Below, piece by piece: positions 10,287-20,403 of a DNA stretch of 64,000 nt. The position numbers and the translations under genes are program-made. Source of the DNA: Neopusillimonas maritima (GTDB lineage: Bacteria > Pseudomonadota > Gammaproteobacteria > Burkholderiales > Burkholderiaceae_B). The stretch spans positions 682,001-746,000 of the forward strand of contig NZ_NQOU01000002.1 of assembly GCF_003576595.1 (NCBI RefSeq), read 5' to 3'. The notes under the pieces are model-generated. The model ran no database searches, was not told the origin of the DNA, and saw only the letters and a list, made by a program, of their open reading frames with translations. Within the stretch, counting starts at the first letter, position 1. Each line of letters begins with the position of its first letter.

Positions 10287-10627
10287 TATTCTTCGTTCCC
10301 TGATGCAAGCCCGGTCGCTTGCTCCCGCACCCAATCCACATAAGGCTGGAACCCGCCAACGACAGGTAACACCAGCGCTTCGGGCACCTCGTAAGGATGC
10401 AGCTCGCGAATCCGATCAATCACCCGCGCGACCATATCGCGCGTGGTTTTAATCGTTAAGGGAACCTCTTCCGCCCCCTCGAGCCGCCCCTGCCACATAT
10501 ACATAGACAAGCTTGGCGGCCCAAGGTTCACACACGCGGCCAATTGTTCTTCAACCAGCATATGAGCAATGCGCTTGGCCAGCAATGAGTCGGGCGCATT
10601 GCTTAGAATGACAACCAGTTCAGACAT
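10286..10627 (-). CDS. cutA: Divalent cation tolerance protein CutA
   Basis: 113 residues, the usual length. CutA is a small trimeric ferredoxin-like protein linked to copper/divalent cation tolerance; its biochemical role is still unclear. Visible family features are AACVNLGP, SMYMWQGRLE, LTIKTT and ELHPYEVPEALVLPV, the last being the most conserved block. The stop codon overlaps the dsbD start. The same cutA-dsbD pairing is seen in enterobacteria and beta-proteobacteria. Confidence 0.94.
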   Translation of the reverse strand: MSELVVILSNAPDSLLAKRIAHMLVEEQLAACVNLGPPSLSMYMWQGRLEGAEEVPLTIKTTRDMVARVIDRIRELHPYEVPEALVLPVVGGFQPYVDWVREQATGLASGNEE

Positions 10628-10680
10628 AGTAACTCGCTTAAAAAGAATCTGAACCAGTTTAACCGAAGGCAGCAGGCGCT

Positions 10681-12867
10681 TTAGAATCGCATGCTTGCGC
10701 TTAGGCTAACGGTTGTGGGGTCACCCGCCTTGATGTAATCGGAATATTGATACATCCAGTATTTTTTGTTGAACACATTGTTCACCGCCAACCGGAAAGT
10801 GGTGTCGTAACCATGGATCCGGGTATCGTAATTGGCACCGATATTAACCAGCGTATAGGAATCCACACTAATCTCGTTATTGGGTCGCAAAGGTGTGCTG
10901 GACGTGTATTTTGCATCAACATAAAGCTGCAACCCAGGCACTTGGGGCACGTTATAACCCACCTGTGCCGCCGCAATAAAGCGCGGCGCACCCGCCACCC
11001 GCTTACCGATATTGGCCACCCCTTTCTTGTATTCGGTATCCAGCGCCATCGCGGTACCACCCAGGAACCAGTCACCCAAAGTGGTCGATGCCCCCAGCTC
11101 GATGCCCTGGAACAAAGACTCACCATCCTGCACCAATTCGTTCGAGGCGTTGGTGTATTGCGCGGCTTTTTCGATGCGGAACGCGGCGGCAGTGGCAGAC
11201 CAGCCATCTTGTTCGGTTTTCACACCGATTTCATATTGACGGCTCTTCAGCGGGTCAAGCAACGCTCCTGCATTGGCATAGGTGCTGCCTACAATGGTTC
11301 CCGGCTCAAGCGATTCCACGTAACTGACGTAGGCCATAGTACGAGGTGTGAAGTTGTACATTAAGGCCAAAGTGGGCGTCAGCACGCCATTCTTTTTATA
11401 AACGCTGCTCTGGGCGCCGGCCGGCGTAAAAGTGCGCTGCTCGTAATTTGTATACCGCAAGCCCGCCAACAGCGACCATTCAGGAGAAAACTTCAACGTA
11501 TCGCTGGCATAGACTGATTTTTGCGTAATGGTGTTGGCACGATACATGCCCAAACCGTTGTCCATGGTGCCCGAGGTGTAGAACGCGTTGTTGTTTTGAC
11601 TCCAAATATTTCCGGTACCGATTTGCTTATAAATACCGTTGGCGGCCAGATCGGTATGCTGGTCTTGATACGCTATACCCGCCACCAGGTCATGCCCGAC
11701 CGCGCCCGTTTGGAAACGGCCTTCCACCTGTGCCTGCCACGAATTGAATTGGTAGAACTCTCCGTAGTCGGAACGATAGTCATCATAATCACCCGCTTGG
11801 TTACGCAGAAAAATCACCTCTTCGGCGCGGCGTGTACGGGTGGTTGCGTGGCTGAAATCGGTTCTTACTTTCCAAGTGGGTGCCAACTGGTACTCGAGCC
11901 CCGTGGCAAAGTAGCGGAACTCATTGTCCACATACGTACCATCGCCCACCAATTTTTCATTATTACGCACCGGTGAGGGCAAATCGGTTGCGGCATAAAG
12001 CCCGGTATAAATCGTTGGTTCAGGATCTTTGGTTTTACGGTGCTGATACAGCGCCTGCATGTCCCACGTAAGCTTTTCGGTAATGCGCGCATCCAGCGCC
12101 AACGAAACGGCATTACGGTTTAATTTGCTTTTATTGAATCCTTCGCCCTCTTCGTGCGTGACATTCAACCGATAGCCGAACCAGTCATTATGACCGGCCC
12201 GTCCGCCAATATCCGCGCTCTCGCGGAAAATACTGTCGGAATGATAGCCCAGGCTCACCTCGCGCAGCGGTTCATCGGTGGGGCGTTTGGTTACGTAGTT
12301 AATGATACCGCCCGGCGACCCAAACCCGTACATGAAGCCGCTGGCGCCTTTCAGCAGCTCAACACGCTCCAATTGCTCGTATGGCAACACGGTCACATAG
12401 CTAAGAAACGGCTTGCCATCGATGCGATAACCATTCTGCCAATCGAGCTGAAGCCCGCGAACGGTAAGATAGTTCGCCCAGGCGCCATCCTGCGCGCTAT
12501 TGTCTGATACGGCCGCATCCAGTGTGAATACGTCTCCCAGTTTCGTCACTTGGCGACGCTCCAGCTCTTCACCCGTCACAACCGTCGTGGAAAAAGGGGT
12601 CTCTAATTGGGTTTTCGATCCCAACGCGCCGCCATCCACCGATTCATTCAGTTGCTGGATCGACGTATCGAGCCTGATGCCCTGTACCGTTACCTGCGGA
12701 AGGGTTGCCACAGGCGCCTGTGCGGCGTCACCTTCCGAACCGTTTGTTTGTGCCTGTACCGGCATAGTCAATAAGCCCGCTAAGGCCAATACGCCTGCCA
12801 CAGCCTTTAAACGCGCCCCTGGCATGGAATGCGCCGCGCAGGCGGCAAATCGCTTCTCGTGTTGCAT
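10681..12867 (-). CDS. TonB-dependent siderophore receptor
   Basis: Outer-membrane gated porin of 728 residues from the ATG at 12867, chosen because GGGAG lies 5 bp ahead of it and a good signal peptide follows (AVAGVLALAGLLTMPVQAQ). The plug domain is seen in TTVVTGEELERRQVTKLGDVF and the ferric-siderophore subfamily motifs in LTVRGLQLDWQNGYRIDG and LLKGASGFMYGFGSPGG. The barrel ends in a terminal aromatic residue (SLSASMRF), needed for outer-membrane assembly. No siderophore synthesis genes are nearby, so it probably takes up a xenosiderophore. A Fur-like box lies 56 bp upstream. Confidence 0.92.
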   Translation of the reverse strand: MQHEKRFAACAAHSMPGARLKAVAGVLALAGLLTMPVQAQTNGSEGDAAQAPVATLPQVTVQGIRLDTSIQQLNESVDGGALGSKTQLETPFSTTVVTGEELERRQVTKLGDVFTLDAAVSDNSAQDGAWANYLTVRGLQLDWQNGYRIDGKPFLSYVTVLPYEQLERVELLKGASGFMYGFGSPGGIINYVTKRPTDEPLREVSLGYHSDSIFRESADIGGRAGHNDWFGYRLNVTHEEGEGFNKSKLNRNAVSLALDARITEKLTWDMQALYQHRKTKDPEPTIYTGLYAATDLPSPVRNNEKLVGDGTYVDNEFRYFATGLEYQLAPTWKVRTDFSHATTRTRRAEEVIFLRNQAGDYDDYRSDYGEFYQFNSWQAQVEGRFQTGAVGHDLVAGIAYQDQHTDLAANGIYKQIGTGNIWSQNNNAFYTSGTMDNGLGMYRANTITQKSVYASDTLKFSPEWSLLAGLRYTNYEQRTFTPAGAQSSVYKKNGVLTPTLALMYNFTPRTMAYVSYVESLEPGTIVGSTYANAGALLDPLKSRQYEIGVKTEQDGWSATAAAFRIEKAAQYTNASNELVQDGESLFQGIELGASTTLGDWFLGGTAMALDTEYKKGVANIGKRVAGAPRFIAAAQVGYNVPQVPGLQLYVDAKYTSSTPLRPNNEISVDSYTLVNIGANYDTRIHGYDTTFRLAVNNVFNKKYWMYQYSDYIKAGDPTTVSLSASMRF

Positions 12868-12922
12868 TACAACTCCCGTCATATTTTTGTCACAACGGGC
12901 GATTGTATATGTTAATACAAAC

Positions 12923-12941
12923 GACATCAATTCTCATTTGT
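12923..12941 (-). promoter_or_regulatory. Candidate Fur box ahead of the TonB receptor
   Basis: Read on the minus strand this 19-mer is ACAAATGAGAATTGATGTC. It matches the classical 19-bp Fur consensus at 12 positions, including the AATGAGAAT core. It lies between the divergent receptor and nitronate monooxygenase genes, 56 bp from the receptor start, where a repressor would block transcription. Seen directly as a motif match; Fur control is inference. Confidence 0.6.
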
Positions 12942-12983
12942 ATTAATGCAACGGTTCTGCTCTCTTGTTAATATTGAATTGAA

Positions 12984-14045
12984 ATGAATAACTTGAATCC
13001 ATTCACAACCCGGTTGGGTATTCATCATCCCATCATTCAGGCACCGATGGCCGGCGTAGCCACGCCTATGTTGGCCGCGGCAGTATCGAATGCGGGAGGC
13101 CTGGGATCTTTAGGTATTGCCACAAGCAGCGCGCTGCAGGCCAGGCAAATGATTGAGCAAACCCAGGCGCTCACTTCACGCCCCTTCAACGTCAATGTTT
13201 TCTGCCACGAACCTCCCTTAAGAGATAAAAAAAGGGAAGCTGCCTGGCTTGAACATTTAAAGCCGTTGTTCATGGAGTGCGGCGCGAGCTTACCCACGTC
13301 ACTGAGCGAAATGTACAAAAGCTTTATTGGCGACGATGAAGTGTTCAATATGCTGCTTGATACTCGGCCGGCGGTGGTGAGTTTCCATTTCGGTTTACCC
13401 TCTACAGAACAAATAAAAGCGCTACGCAATCTGGGTATTTGCACACTGGCAACGGCAACCAACCTTGAGGACGCACGTCGAATTCAAGCGCGCGGCATAG
13501 ATGCGATCGTTGCCCAAGGCATTGAGGCAGGAGGGCATCGCGGTCTCTTCAGTACCGATGCAATTGATGAGAAGTTAAGCACATCCGTGCTCGTTCGCTT
13601 ACTCGTCAAGAACGTCAATCTTCCTATCATCGCTGCCGGGGGCATTATGGATGGTCAGGGGATCAAGGCCGCCTTAACCTTGGGCGCCGCTGCCGCCCAA
13701 CTTGGTACGGCATTCATACTGTGCCCCGAATCGGCCGCCAACGAAGGCTATCGAGCCGCCCTCAAGAGTGAACGCGCCGCTTCAACATGCCTCACCTCGG
13801 CATTTTCAGGACGACCCGCTCGAGGCATACGCAACCGATTCATCAACCACGCCGAATTGGCAACTGCACCAGAGCCCGCTGCATATCCCATCGCTTACGA
13901 CGCAGCCAAGCAGCTCAATGCGGCGGCGGCAAATCGCGGGAACCATGAGTTTGCAGCTCATTGGGCGGGCCAAGCTGCTTTGACGGCCCGAGAACTACCG
14001 GCTGCCGAACTGGTTGCAACACTGGCACAAGAATGTTCAATTTAA
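12984..14045 (+). CDS. Nitronate monooxygenase (NMO/2-nitropropane dioxygenase family)
   Basis: 353-residue FMN-dependent TIM-barrel enzyme. The family oxidises nitronates such as propionate-3-nitronate to aldehydes or keto acids plus nitrite, often as detoxification. Motifs are HHPIIQAPMAG at the N-terminus, GGLGSLG, FNVNVF, VAQGIEAGGHRG with the active-site histidine, IIAAGGIMDGQGI and AALTLGAAAAQLGTAF for the phosphate of FMN. These fit class I bacterial NMO. It stands alone, divergent from the receptor gene. Substrate cannot be told from the sequence. Confidence 0.88.
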   Translation: MNNLNPFTTRLGIHHPIIQAPMAGVATPMLAAAVSNAGGLGSLGIATSSALQARQMIEQTQALTSRPFNVNVFCHEPPLRDKKREAAWLEHLKPLFMECGASLPTSLSEMYKSFIGDDEVFNMLLDTRPAVVSFHFGLPSTEQIKALRNLGICTLATATNLEDARRIQARGIDAIVAQGIEAGGHRGLFSTDAIDEKLSTSVLVRLLVKNVNLPIIAAGGIMDGQGIKAALTLGAAAAQLGTAFILCPESAANEGYRAALKSERAASTCLTSAFSGRPARGIRNRFINHAELATAPEPAAYPIAYDAAKQLNAAAANRGNHEFAAHWAGQAALTARELPAAELVATLAQECSI

Positions 14046-14090
14046 CTTGCTACCTTGCGCAATAAGCGCAATACACCAAATCGAGCCATA

Positions 14091-14114
14091 GAAAAAACCC
14101 CCGCAAGCGGGGGT
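14091..14114 (-). terminator. Rho-independent terminator
   Basis: A tight hairpin ACCCCCGC-aa-GCGGGGGT lies at 14097-14114, with six A residues on its left (14091-14096) that become a U-run on the minus strand. It ends the binding-protein transcript coming from 15345 and sits between that gene and the convergent nitronate monooxygenase. Confidence 0.75.
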
Positions 14115-14172
14115 TCAAATAGGTCTGTCGTACCTGTCAGGCCGAAGCCTGTTCTTGTTGGTTATACCGTCT

Positions 14173-15345
14173 TTAGTTCATTTCGCATTCAGACTTGAAA
14201 ACGTCTTCCTGCATTTCCATTACTTTGCGCACAACGTTGGGGGTAAGATTACCGTTGCCATCACGCTCGAGCTTCATCAGGTAGTAATCCTGAATTGGAT
14301 GATGGTTGGTATCGAACTTGAAGTTGCCACGAACAGCATTGAAATCGGCCTTGCGCATCGCATCGCGGAATGCATCGGTTTTGCTGATGTCGCCGTCTAC
14401 CGCTTTCAAAGCTGAACCAATGAGGTTTGCCGTATCGTAAGCAGTGGCTGCGTAGTGGGTGGGCATACGGCCATACTCTTTCTGGAAGGCCTCAACAAAC
14501 GCCTTGTTGGCAGGTACGTCGAGGTTCTGCGACCACAAGGCCACTGTGTACAAACCTTCTGCGGAATCACCCGTTGCTTTCAACATACGGTTATCCATCG
14601 AGAATACCGGCAAAATCATGGGAATGGTTTCACCCAGACCGGAAGCGGCATACTGCTTGGCAAAGTTAATGCCCAAACCACCTGGATGGAACTCATAAAT
14701 GGCGTCAGGCTTCAGATCGCGCAAGCGTGCCATTTCAACCGAAAAGTCGTTCTGGTCGAGCTTGGTGTAGAGTTCAGCCACCACTTCGCCTTTGTATTCA
14801 CGCTTGAACCCTGCCAGCGCATCGCGTCCAGCCTGGTAATTGGGCGCAACCAGGGCAACCCGCTTGTAACCCAGCTCATTGGCGGCAGCGCCACCGGCTG
14901 CATGCAGTGCCGAGTTCTCGTAGGAACCCACAAAGTAATTTTTCATACAACGCTTACCCGCGAAAGGAGACGGGCCTGCATTTACGCTGACATAGAAAGA
15001 ATCGCCTTGAGCGATGGACGGCGCAATAGCAGTTAACACGTTCGAAAAAATAACGCCTGTGAACAATTTAACGTCGTCGGCCAAGAGGCGGTCGGCGATT
15101 TGCTTGCCGTTGGCGGGCTTCAGGCCGTCGTCTTCAACAATCGTTTCAACCGCCACACCACCCAGTGTGCCGTTACCTTGTTTAATCGCCAGATTAAAAC
15201 CGTCGCGGGCGTCTTCACCCAGGTAACCGGCCGGTGTGCTAAGCGTAGTAATGAAACCAATGCGAACTGGGTCTTTTGCCATGACATTCGTACTTAATGC
15301 CATCACGGCTGAAGCCATACACCCCAGAGCTAATTTTTTAAGCAT
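14173..15345 (-). CDS. Branched-chain/aromatic acid ABC transporter substrate-binding protein, orphan
   Basis: 390-residue type I periplasmic binding protein of the LivJ/Leu-Ile-Val family. A signal peptide ends at VMA-KDPVRIG. The family start IGFITTLSTPAGYLGEDARDGFNLAI and the Venus-flytrap core (LVAPNYQAGRDALAGFKREY, YAATAYDTANLIGSAL) are clear. It has no permease or ATPase beside it and its own terminator, so it must work with a transporter encoded elsewhere. The LivHMGF set at 31459-34788 lacks a binding protein and is one candidate partner. The ligand is unknown; relatives bind aromatic acids as well as amino acids. Confidence 0.88.
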   Translation of the reverse strand: MLKKLALGCMASAVMALSTNVMAKDPVRIGFITTLSTPAGYLGEDARDGFNLAIKQGNGTLGGVAVETIVEDDGLKPANGKQIADRLLADDVKLFTGVIFSNVLTAIAPSIAQGDSFYVSVNAGPSPFAGKRCMKNYFVGSYENSALHAAGGAAANELGYKRVALVAPNYQAGRDALAGFKREYKGEVVAELYTKLDQNDFSVEMARLRDLKPDAIYEFHPGGLGINFAKQYAASGLGETIPMILPVFSMDNRMLKATGDSAEGLYTVALWSQNLDVPANKAFVEAFQKEYGRMPTHYAATAYDTANLIGSALKAVDGDISKTDAFRDAMRKADFNAVRGNFKFDTNHHPIQDYYLMKLERDGNGNLTPNVVRKVMEMQEDVFKSECEMN

Positions 15346-15508
15346 TCAACTTCCCCTTAAGAAACACATAGAACATTGACAGATCAAATCAGATGTCATG
15401 CTGAAACTTTATTGGGTTTTATGTAAGCGAACAAGCGCAATCGGGCAGGGTTTCCCCGAATTGTTACAAAAAAACTTGAACCTTCAAGCATTTGAAAGGA
15501 AAAAGCCA

Positions 15509-15532
15509 TAAAAATAGCCCCTTACGGGGCTA
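15509..15532 (-). terminator. Terminator of the alpha ribosomal operon
   Basis: The hairpin TAGCCCC-TTAC-GGGGCTA (15515-15532) is flanked by A-runs on both sides, so it can act in either direction. On the minus strand it follows rplQ with a U-run and separates the ribosomal transcript from the binding-protein gene. A second hairpin (GCGGCA/TGCCGC, 15550-15568) lies just after the rplQ stop. The remaining sequence from 15346 to 15508 shows no gene; it holds the binding-protein promoter region. Confidence 0.75.
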
Positions 15533-15584
15533 AAAATGTCTGACAAACAGCGGCAAAAAACCTGCCGCCGTTATTCAGTTTTGC

Positions 15585-15974
15585 TTATTCGGCGTCGTCT
15601 TGCGCTTCTTCTTCAGCGGGACGATCAACCAGCTCCATGAATGCCATAGGTGCATTATCACCCTGACGGAAGCCCATTTTCAATACGCGGGTGTAACCAC
15701 CGTTACGCTCTTTGAAACGCGGTCCGAGCTCATCGAACAACTTCACGACTGCGTCGCGATCGCGCAAACGTGCGAAAGCCAAACGCTTGTTGGCCAGCGT
15801 GGGTTCTTTACCCAGGGTGATCAACGGTTCAATAACTCGACGCAGCTCTTTGGCTTTGGGAACGGTGGTTTTGATTGCTTCGTGTGTAATCAACGAAACA
15901 GCCATGTTGCGGAACATAGCCAAACGATGACTACTGGTGCGGTTCAGTTTACGTAATCCACTGCGGTGACGCAT
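15585..15974 (-). CDS. rplQ: 50S ribosomal protein L17
   Basis: 129 residues; L17 sits near the peptide exit tunnel and is the last gene of the alpha operon. The N-terminus [20 protein letters not shown] is diagnostic and [21 protein letters not shown] matches the family C-terminus. The tail is acidic (EEEAQDDAE), as in related betaproteobacteria. It lies 110 bp after rpoA. Confidence 0.97.
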   Translation of the reverse strand: MRHRSGLRKLNRTSSHRLAMFRNMAVSLITHEAIKTTVPKAKELRRVIEPLITLGKEPTLANKRLAFARLRDRDAVVKLFDELGPRFKERNGGYTRVLKMGFRQGDNAPMAFMELVDRPAEEEAQDDAE

Positions 15975-16084
15975 GATAATTTCCTTTGAATCTTAAAAAC
16001 CGGCATTGCCATGGCATGCCGGCATAGTTAACCGGATCTTCTATCGACTTACGCCGCGGTCCGGTGGTGAAATAAAACGAACAG

Positions 16085-17086
16085 TTAAGGACGCTCAAGA
16101 CCCAGTGGTGGCCAGTTATCGAGCTTCATACCCAATGTAAGGCCACGTGCGGCGAGCACTTCCTTGATTTCATTCAACGACTTGCGACCCAGGTTCGGTG
16201 TTTTCAACAACTCGTTCTCGGTCCGCTGAATCAGATCGCCGATATAGTAAATATTTTCGGCTTTCAGACAGTTGGCGGAACGGACGGTCAGCTCAAGGTC
16301 GTCGACAGGTCGCAACAGAACAGGGTCGATAGGTTCTTTGCTGCCGCCACGGGTGCCGCCGACTGCTTCGGTTACCACATCGCCTGGGCCGTCGAGCGCG
16401 GCGAAGACCGAGATTTGATCCATGAGCAAACGGGCCGCCTGGCGCACTGCTTCTTCAGGCGAAATAACCCCGTTGGTCTGGATGTCCATCACCAACTTGT
16501 CGAGGTCGGTACGTTGCTCAACACGCGCGCTTTCAACCGCATAACTTACGCGGCGGATGGGGCTGTACGATGCATCGAGAATAATACGGCCAATCGTATG
16601 AGCGTTGTCTTCCGAAAGGGCACGCACGTTGCCGGGCACATAGCCGCGACCCTGATCAACCTTGATCTGCATTTCCAGCTTGCCGTCTTCAGTTAAGGTG
16701 GCAATGATGTGGTCAGGGTTGATGATTTCCACGTCGTGAGGCAACTCGATATCCGATGCCTTCACTTCGCCTGCACCTTGCTTGCGCAAAGTAAGCGTCA
16801 CTTCCTCACGGTTGTGCAGCTTGAATACGACGCCTTTCAAATTCAACAAAATGTCGACAACGTCTTCACGCACGCCGGGCAGCGTGGAATACTCGTGAAC
16901 CACACCCGTAATCTGAACTTCGGTTGGCGCATAACCTGTCATGGAAGACAACAGAATGCGACGCAATGCATTACCCAACGTATGACCATAGCCGCGTTCA
17001 AACGGCTCCATGATTACTTTTGCATGGTTGGGGGTAAGGGATTCAACCTCGATGGATCGGGGTTTCAACAGAGCTTGTGACGACAT
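16085..17086 (-). CDS. rpoA: RNA polymerase subunit alpha
   Basis: 333 residues. The N-terminal domain drives assembly of core polymerase ([23 protein letters not shown], near residue 30); after a flexible linker the C-terminal domain contacts UP elements and activators ([42 protein letters not shown]). Length and all motifs are normal. It is separated from rpsD by 157 bp carrying a hairpin, and from rplQ by 110 bp. Confidence 0.98.
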   Translation of the reverse strand: MSSQALLKPRSIEVESLTPNHAKVIMEPFERGYGHTLGNALRRILLSSMTGYAPTEVQITGVVHEYSTLPGVREDVVDILLNLKGVVFKLHNREEVTLTLRKQGAGEVKASDIELPHDVEIINPDHIIATLTEDGKLEMQIKVDQGRGYVPGNVRALSEDNAHTIGRIILDASYSPIRRVSYAVESARVEQRTDLDKLVMDIQTNGVISPEEAVRQAARLLMDQISVFAALDGPGDVVTEAVGGTRGGSKEPIDPVLLRPVDDLELTVRSANCLKAENIYYIGDLIQRTENELLKTPNLGRKSLNEIKEVLAARGLTLGMKLDNWPPLGLERP

Positions 17087-17179
17087 GTATGTTCCTTTTC
17101 AATACCCTCGGCTCGTTACACCGATAAGGCTGACGGACAAGAATGACAATATAAAACTGCCGGGAATTTTCACTGCAAA

Positions 17180-17211
17180 GCCCACTTTCCAGATTCGACT
17201 GAAAAGTGGGC
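17180..17211 (-). other. Intercistronic hairpin between rpsD and rpoA
   Basis: Nine-base arms GCCCACTTT and AAAGTGGGC enclose a 14-nt loop in the 157-bp gap between rpsD and rpoA. There is no U-run on the minus strand, so it is not a typical terminator; it may mark RNA processing or protect the upstream message and let rpoA be expressed at its own level. Confidence 0.5.
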
Positions 17212-17243
17212 CAAAGCCTGACACTGCAGAACGCAGACGCGAA

Positions 17244-17867
17244 TTAACGCGAATACAATTCAACAACCATCGACTCGTTGATGTCGCGAGCAACATCAGC
17301 GCGGTCGGGGGCTTGCTTGAAAGTGCCGGTTAGCTTGGTTGCGTCGACTTCCACCCATTGGGGGAAACCAATACCCGCAGCCAAATCCAGGGCTTCACGA
17401 ATACGTGCTTGCGCCTTGGCTTTCTCGCGAATGGTAACCACATCACCGGCTTTAACGATCATCGACGCGATGTCGGCCGTTTGACCATTCACCTGAATAG
17501 CGCGATGGCTCACCAACTGACGTGCTTCAGCGCGCGTTGAGCCAAAGCCCATGCGATATACAACATTGTCGAGACGCGACTCAAGCAACTGAATGAGCGT
17601 TTCACCCGTGTTGCCGCGACGACGCTCGGCTTCAGCAAAGTACTTGCGGAACTGCTTTTCCAGGACGCCATACATACGCTTGAGCTTTTGCTTTTCGCGC
17701 AGCTGCAAACCGTAGTCGGATGTACGCGCACCGGAAGTGCGGCCATGCTGACCAGGCTTGGATTCGAGTTTGCACTTCGAATCCAGCGAGCGACGGGCGC
17801 TCTTCAGGAAAAGATCGGTACCCTCGCGACGCGAGAGCTTGCATTTTGGTCCAATATAACGTGCCAT
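17244..17867 (-). CDS. rpsD: 30S ribosomal protein S4
   Basis: 207 residues from the ATG at 17867 ([20 protein letters not shown]); a longer frame exists but the family always starts at MARYxGP. S4 is a primary 16S rRNA binder and, in E. coli, the translational repressor of the alpha operon. The S4 RNA-binding domain is at [31 protein letters not shown]. There is no CxxC zinc site. It follows rpsK by 11 bp. Confidence 0.98.
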   Translation of the reverse strand: MARYIGPKCKLSRREGTDLFLKSARRSLDSKCKLESKPGQHGRTSGARTSDYGLQLREKQKLKRMYGVLEKQFRKYFAEAERRRGNTGETLIQLLESRLDNVVYRMGFGSTRAEARQLVSHRAIQVNGQTADIASMIVKAGDVVTIREKAKAQARIREALDLAAGIGFPQWVEVDATKLTGTFKQAPDRADVARDINESMVVELYSR

Positions 17868-17878
17868 GATGCTTCCTC

Positions 17879-18280
17879 TTAAATGCGACGGCGCTTGGGC
17901 GGACGGCAACCATTGTGCGGAACGGGTGTGATATCGGAGATGCTGGTGATCTTGATACCCAGTGCATTCAACGCACGTACGGACGATTCGCGACCGGGGC
18001 CGGGGCCTTTGATACGTACTTCAAGATTCTTGATGCCGTATTCAATCGCGGTACGACCTGCCGATTCTGCAGCAACCTGAGCGGCAAACGGTGTGGATTT
18101 ACGCGAGCCTTTGAAGCCTGCGCCACCCGATGTCGCCCAAGACAATGCATTGCCCTGACGGTCGGTAATCGTGATGATTGTGTTGTTGAAGGATGCATGA
18201 ACGTGCGCAATGCCGTCCGAGACAACCTTCTTGATTTTCTTGCGTACGCGCGATGCGCCGCTGTTGGAAGCTTTCGCCAT
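17879..18280 (-). CDS. rpsK: 30S ribosomal protein S11
   Basis: 133 residues. S11 lines the mRNA exit platform of the small subunit. [19 protein letters not shown] and the C-terminal [13 protein letters not shown] are diagnostic. Spacing to rpsM is 16 bp and to rpsD 11 bp, as expected inside the alpha operon. Confidence 0.98.
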   Translation of the reverse strand: MAKASNSGASRVRKKIKKVVSDGIAHVHASFNNTIITITDRQGNALSWATSGGAGFKGSRKSTPFAAQVAAESAGRTAIEYGIKNLEVRIKGPGPGRESSVRALNALGIKITSISDITPVPHNGCRPPKRRRI

Positions 18281-18296
18281 CTTCTAGTCCTCGAGA

Positions 18297-18662
18297 TTAT
18301 TTCTTCAGGGAAGCCGCTGCACGACGCGGACCTTTACGGGTGCGCGCGTTGGTGCGTGTGCGCTGACCACGCACCGGCAGACCGCGCTTATGACGCAGGC
18401 CGCGATAGGTTCCCAGGTCGATCAGACGCTTGATAGACAGTTGAACTTCACGGCGCAGGTCACCCTCAACCGTGAACGATCCCACTTGCTCACGAATTTT
18501 CTCGAGCTCAGCGTCGGTGAGATCCTTGACTTTCTTTGTACGTTCGATGCCGGTTGCGTCACAAATTTGACGAGCACGTGTCGGGCCGACGCCAAAAATG
18601 GCGGTAAGACCGATAACAGTGTGCTGATGCGGCGGAATGTTAATGCCAGCAATACGGGCCAT
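18297..18662 (-). CDS. rpsM: 30S ribosomal protein S13
   Basis: 121 residues. S13 contacts the large subunit and the P-site t[29 protein letters not shown] starts the helix-two-turn-helix domain; [30 protein letters not shown] is the conserved basic tail. It begins the alpha block after rpmJ. Confidence 0.98.
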   Translation of the reverse strand: MARIAGINIPPHQHTVIGLTAIFGVGPTRARQICDATGIERTKKVKDLTDAELEKIREQVGSFTVEGDLRREVQLSIKRLIDLGTYRGLRHKRGLPVRGQRTRTNARTRKGPRRAAASLKK

Positions 18663-18696
18663 GACTGTTCCTTGTTAATCCGTTACGTGTCGGCAA

Positions 18697-18810
18697 TTAG
18701 CCTTGACGCTGCTTATGACGGGGATCGGTGCAAATTACACGTACCACGCCGTGACGTTTGATAACTTTACAATGACGGCAAATTCTTTTTACCGATGCCA
18801 TTACTTTCAT
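18697..18810 (-). CDS. rpmJ: 50S ribosomal protein L36
   Basis: A 37-residue protein read directly from the sequence: it starts [18 protein letters not shown] and ends in [11 protein letters not shown]. The zinc ligands C11, C14, C27 and H32 are intact, so this is the zinc-binding (C+) form. It lies between infA and rpsM, the usual position in betaproteobacteria. Confidence 0.95.
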   Translation of the reverse strand: MKVMASVKRICRHCKVIKRHGVVRVICTDPRHKQRQG

Positions 18811-18842
18811 GGTTGACTCCTAGTTTCCTTTACCCGGGCCGC

Positions 18843-19061
18843 TTATTTCGAGCGGAACACAATTCTGGCGCGAGACAGATCATAGGGCGTGAGTTCCACT
18901 GTGACCTTGTCACCCGGCAGAATCCGGATGTAATGCATACGCATCTTGCCCGATATATGGCCCAAAACGATATGGCCATTTTCCAGCTTGACGCGGAATG
19001 TTGCGTTAGGCAGGTTCTCTAATACTTCGCCCTGCATCTGAATGACGTCATCTTTTGCCAT
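18843..19061 (-). CDS. infA: Translation initiation factor IF-1
   Basis: 72-residue OB-fold protein that occupies the A site during initiation. [30 protein letters not shown] and [24 protein letters not shown] match the family closely. Placement between secY and rpmJ is typical of betaproteobacteria and Gram-positives, unlike E. coli where infA stands apart. Confidence 0.97.
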   Translation of the reverse strand: MAKDDVIQMQGEVLENLPNATFRVKLENGHIVLGHISGKMRMHYIRILPGDKVTVELTPYDLSRARIVFRSK

Positions 19062-19067
19062 TTCAAA

Positions 19068-20393
19068 TTACCGCATTGGCAGACCCGCGCCTTTGAAGTT
19101 CGTCTTCTTAAGCAACGAATCATACTGTTGAGACATCATGTAGGACTGAGCCTGAGCCATGAAGTCCATCGTTACCACGACAATAATCAAAAGCGAGGTG
19201 CCACCGAAATAAAACGGCACGTTCCAGCGCATCTGCATGAATTCGGGCAGCAAAGACACCGCCGTAATGTAGATGGAGCCAACCAGAGTCAGACGCATGA
19301 GAATCTTGTCGATATAACGTGCGGTCTGTTCACCCGGGCGAATACCTGGAACGAAAGCACCACTCTTCTTCAGGTTATCTGCCGTTTCACGACTGTTGAA
19401 TACCAACGCCGTATAGAAAAAGCAGAAGAAAATAATTAAAGCTGAAAACAACGTGACATACAAAGGCTGGTGAGGTGCCAATGCTCCGGCAAGGTTACTA
19501 AGCCAACGCATATCGGGGTTGCTGGAGAACCAGCTGGTAATAGTGGCCGGCAACAGAATGATGGACGAGGCAAAAATGGGCGGAATAACCCCGGCCATAT
19601 TCAGCTTCAGCGGCAAATGCGAGCTTTGCCCCCCATACATTTTATTGCCCACCTGGCGCTTGGCATAGTTCACTGTAATGCGACGCTGGCCACGCTCGAC
19701 GAACACGACGAAATACGTCACAGCCACCACCAGCACCAGAATGAACAACGCCGAGAGTATAGACATTGCGTCGGTACGGACAAGATCCATCATGCCGGAC
19801 AAGGCACTGGGCAGACCCGCCACAATACCGGCGAAAATCAGGATGGAAATACCATTGCCGATTCCGCGCTCGGTAATTTGCTCGCCTAACCACATCAGGA
19901 ACATCGTTCCCGTTACCAGGGTGACAACCGTAGTGAAACGAAACAGCATACCGGGATCAATTACCAGGCCGGGTTGCGATTCAAGCGCCACCGAAATACC
20001 CACCGCCTGAATCAGCGCCAGAAACACCGTGCCGTAGCGCGTGTACTGGGTGATTTTGCGGCGACCGGCCTCGCCTTCTTTCTTCAGCGCTTCAAGCGAA
20101 GGCACCACGACGGACATCAACTGCATAATAATGGCAGCCGAAATGTACGGCATGATCCCCAGCGCCATGACCGAGAATCGCTCTAGCGCGCCCCCCGAGA
20201 ACATGTTGAACAAGCCCAAGATGCCGCTTTGATTCTGCTGGAACATTTCCGCCAGCGCGTCGGGGTTAATACCGGGCGCGGGGATATGCGTACCGAGCCG
20301 GTAAACCACCAGGGCCAGCAGCAGGAAAATGATACGGCGCTTTAAATCGCCGTAGCGTGGACCTGCCTTACTCTGTGCCTGAGCCTTAGCCAC
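19068..20393 (-). CDS. secY: Preprotein translocase subunit SecY
   Basis: 441-residue pore subunit of the Sec translocon with ten membrane helices. Recognisable blocks are [27 protein letters not shown] (TM1 and plug region), [67 protein letters not shown] (the cytosolic loop and TM7) and [24 protein letters not shown]. It lies 10 bp after rplO and 6 bp ahead of infA, so it is expressed with the ribosomal proteins. Confidence 0.98.
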   Translation of the reverse strand: MAKAQAQSKAGPRYGDLKRRIIFLLLALVVYRLGTHIPAPGINPDALAEMFQQNQSGILGLFNMFSGGALERFSVMALGIMPYISAAIIMQLMSVVVPSLEALKKEGEAGRRKITQYTRYGTVFLALIQAVGISVALESQPGLVIDPGMLFRFTTVVTLVTGTMFLMWLGEQITERGIGNGISILIFAGIVAGLPSALSGMMDLVRTDAMSILSALFILVLVVAVTYFVVFVERGQRRITVNYAKRQVGNKMYGGQSSHLPLKLNMAGVIPPIFASSIILLPATITSWFSSNPDMRWLSNLAGALAPHQPLYVTLFSALIIFFCFFYTALVFNSRETADNLKKSGAFVPGIRPGEQTARYIDKILMRLTLVGSIYITAVSLLPEFMQMRWNVPFYFGGTSLLIIVVVTMDFMAQAQSYMMSQQYDSLLKKTNFKGAGLPMR

Positions 20394-20403
20394 CCGTTAC
20401 CCC

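Noticed and set aside
10287-10334. Extended N-terminus of DsbD
   Set aside because: The added residues precede the signal peptide, run into cutA and remove the one-base stop-start coupling seen at 10286.
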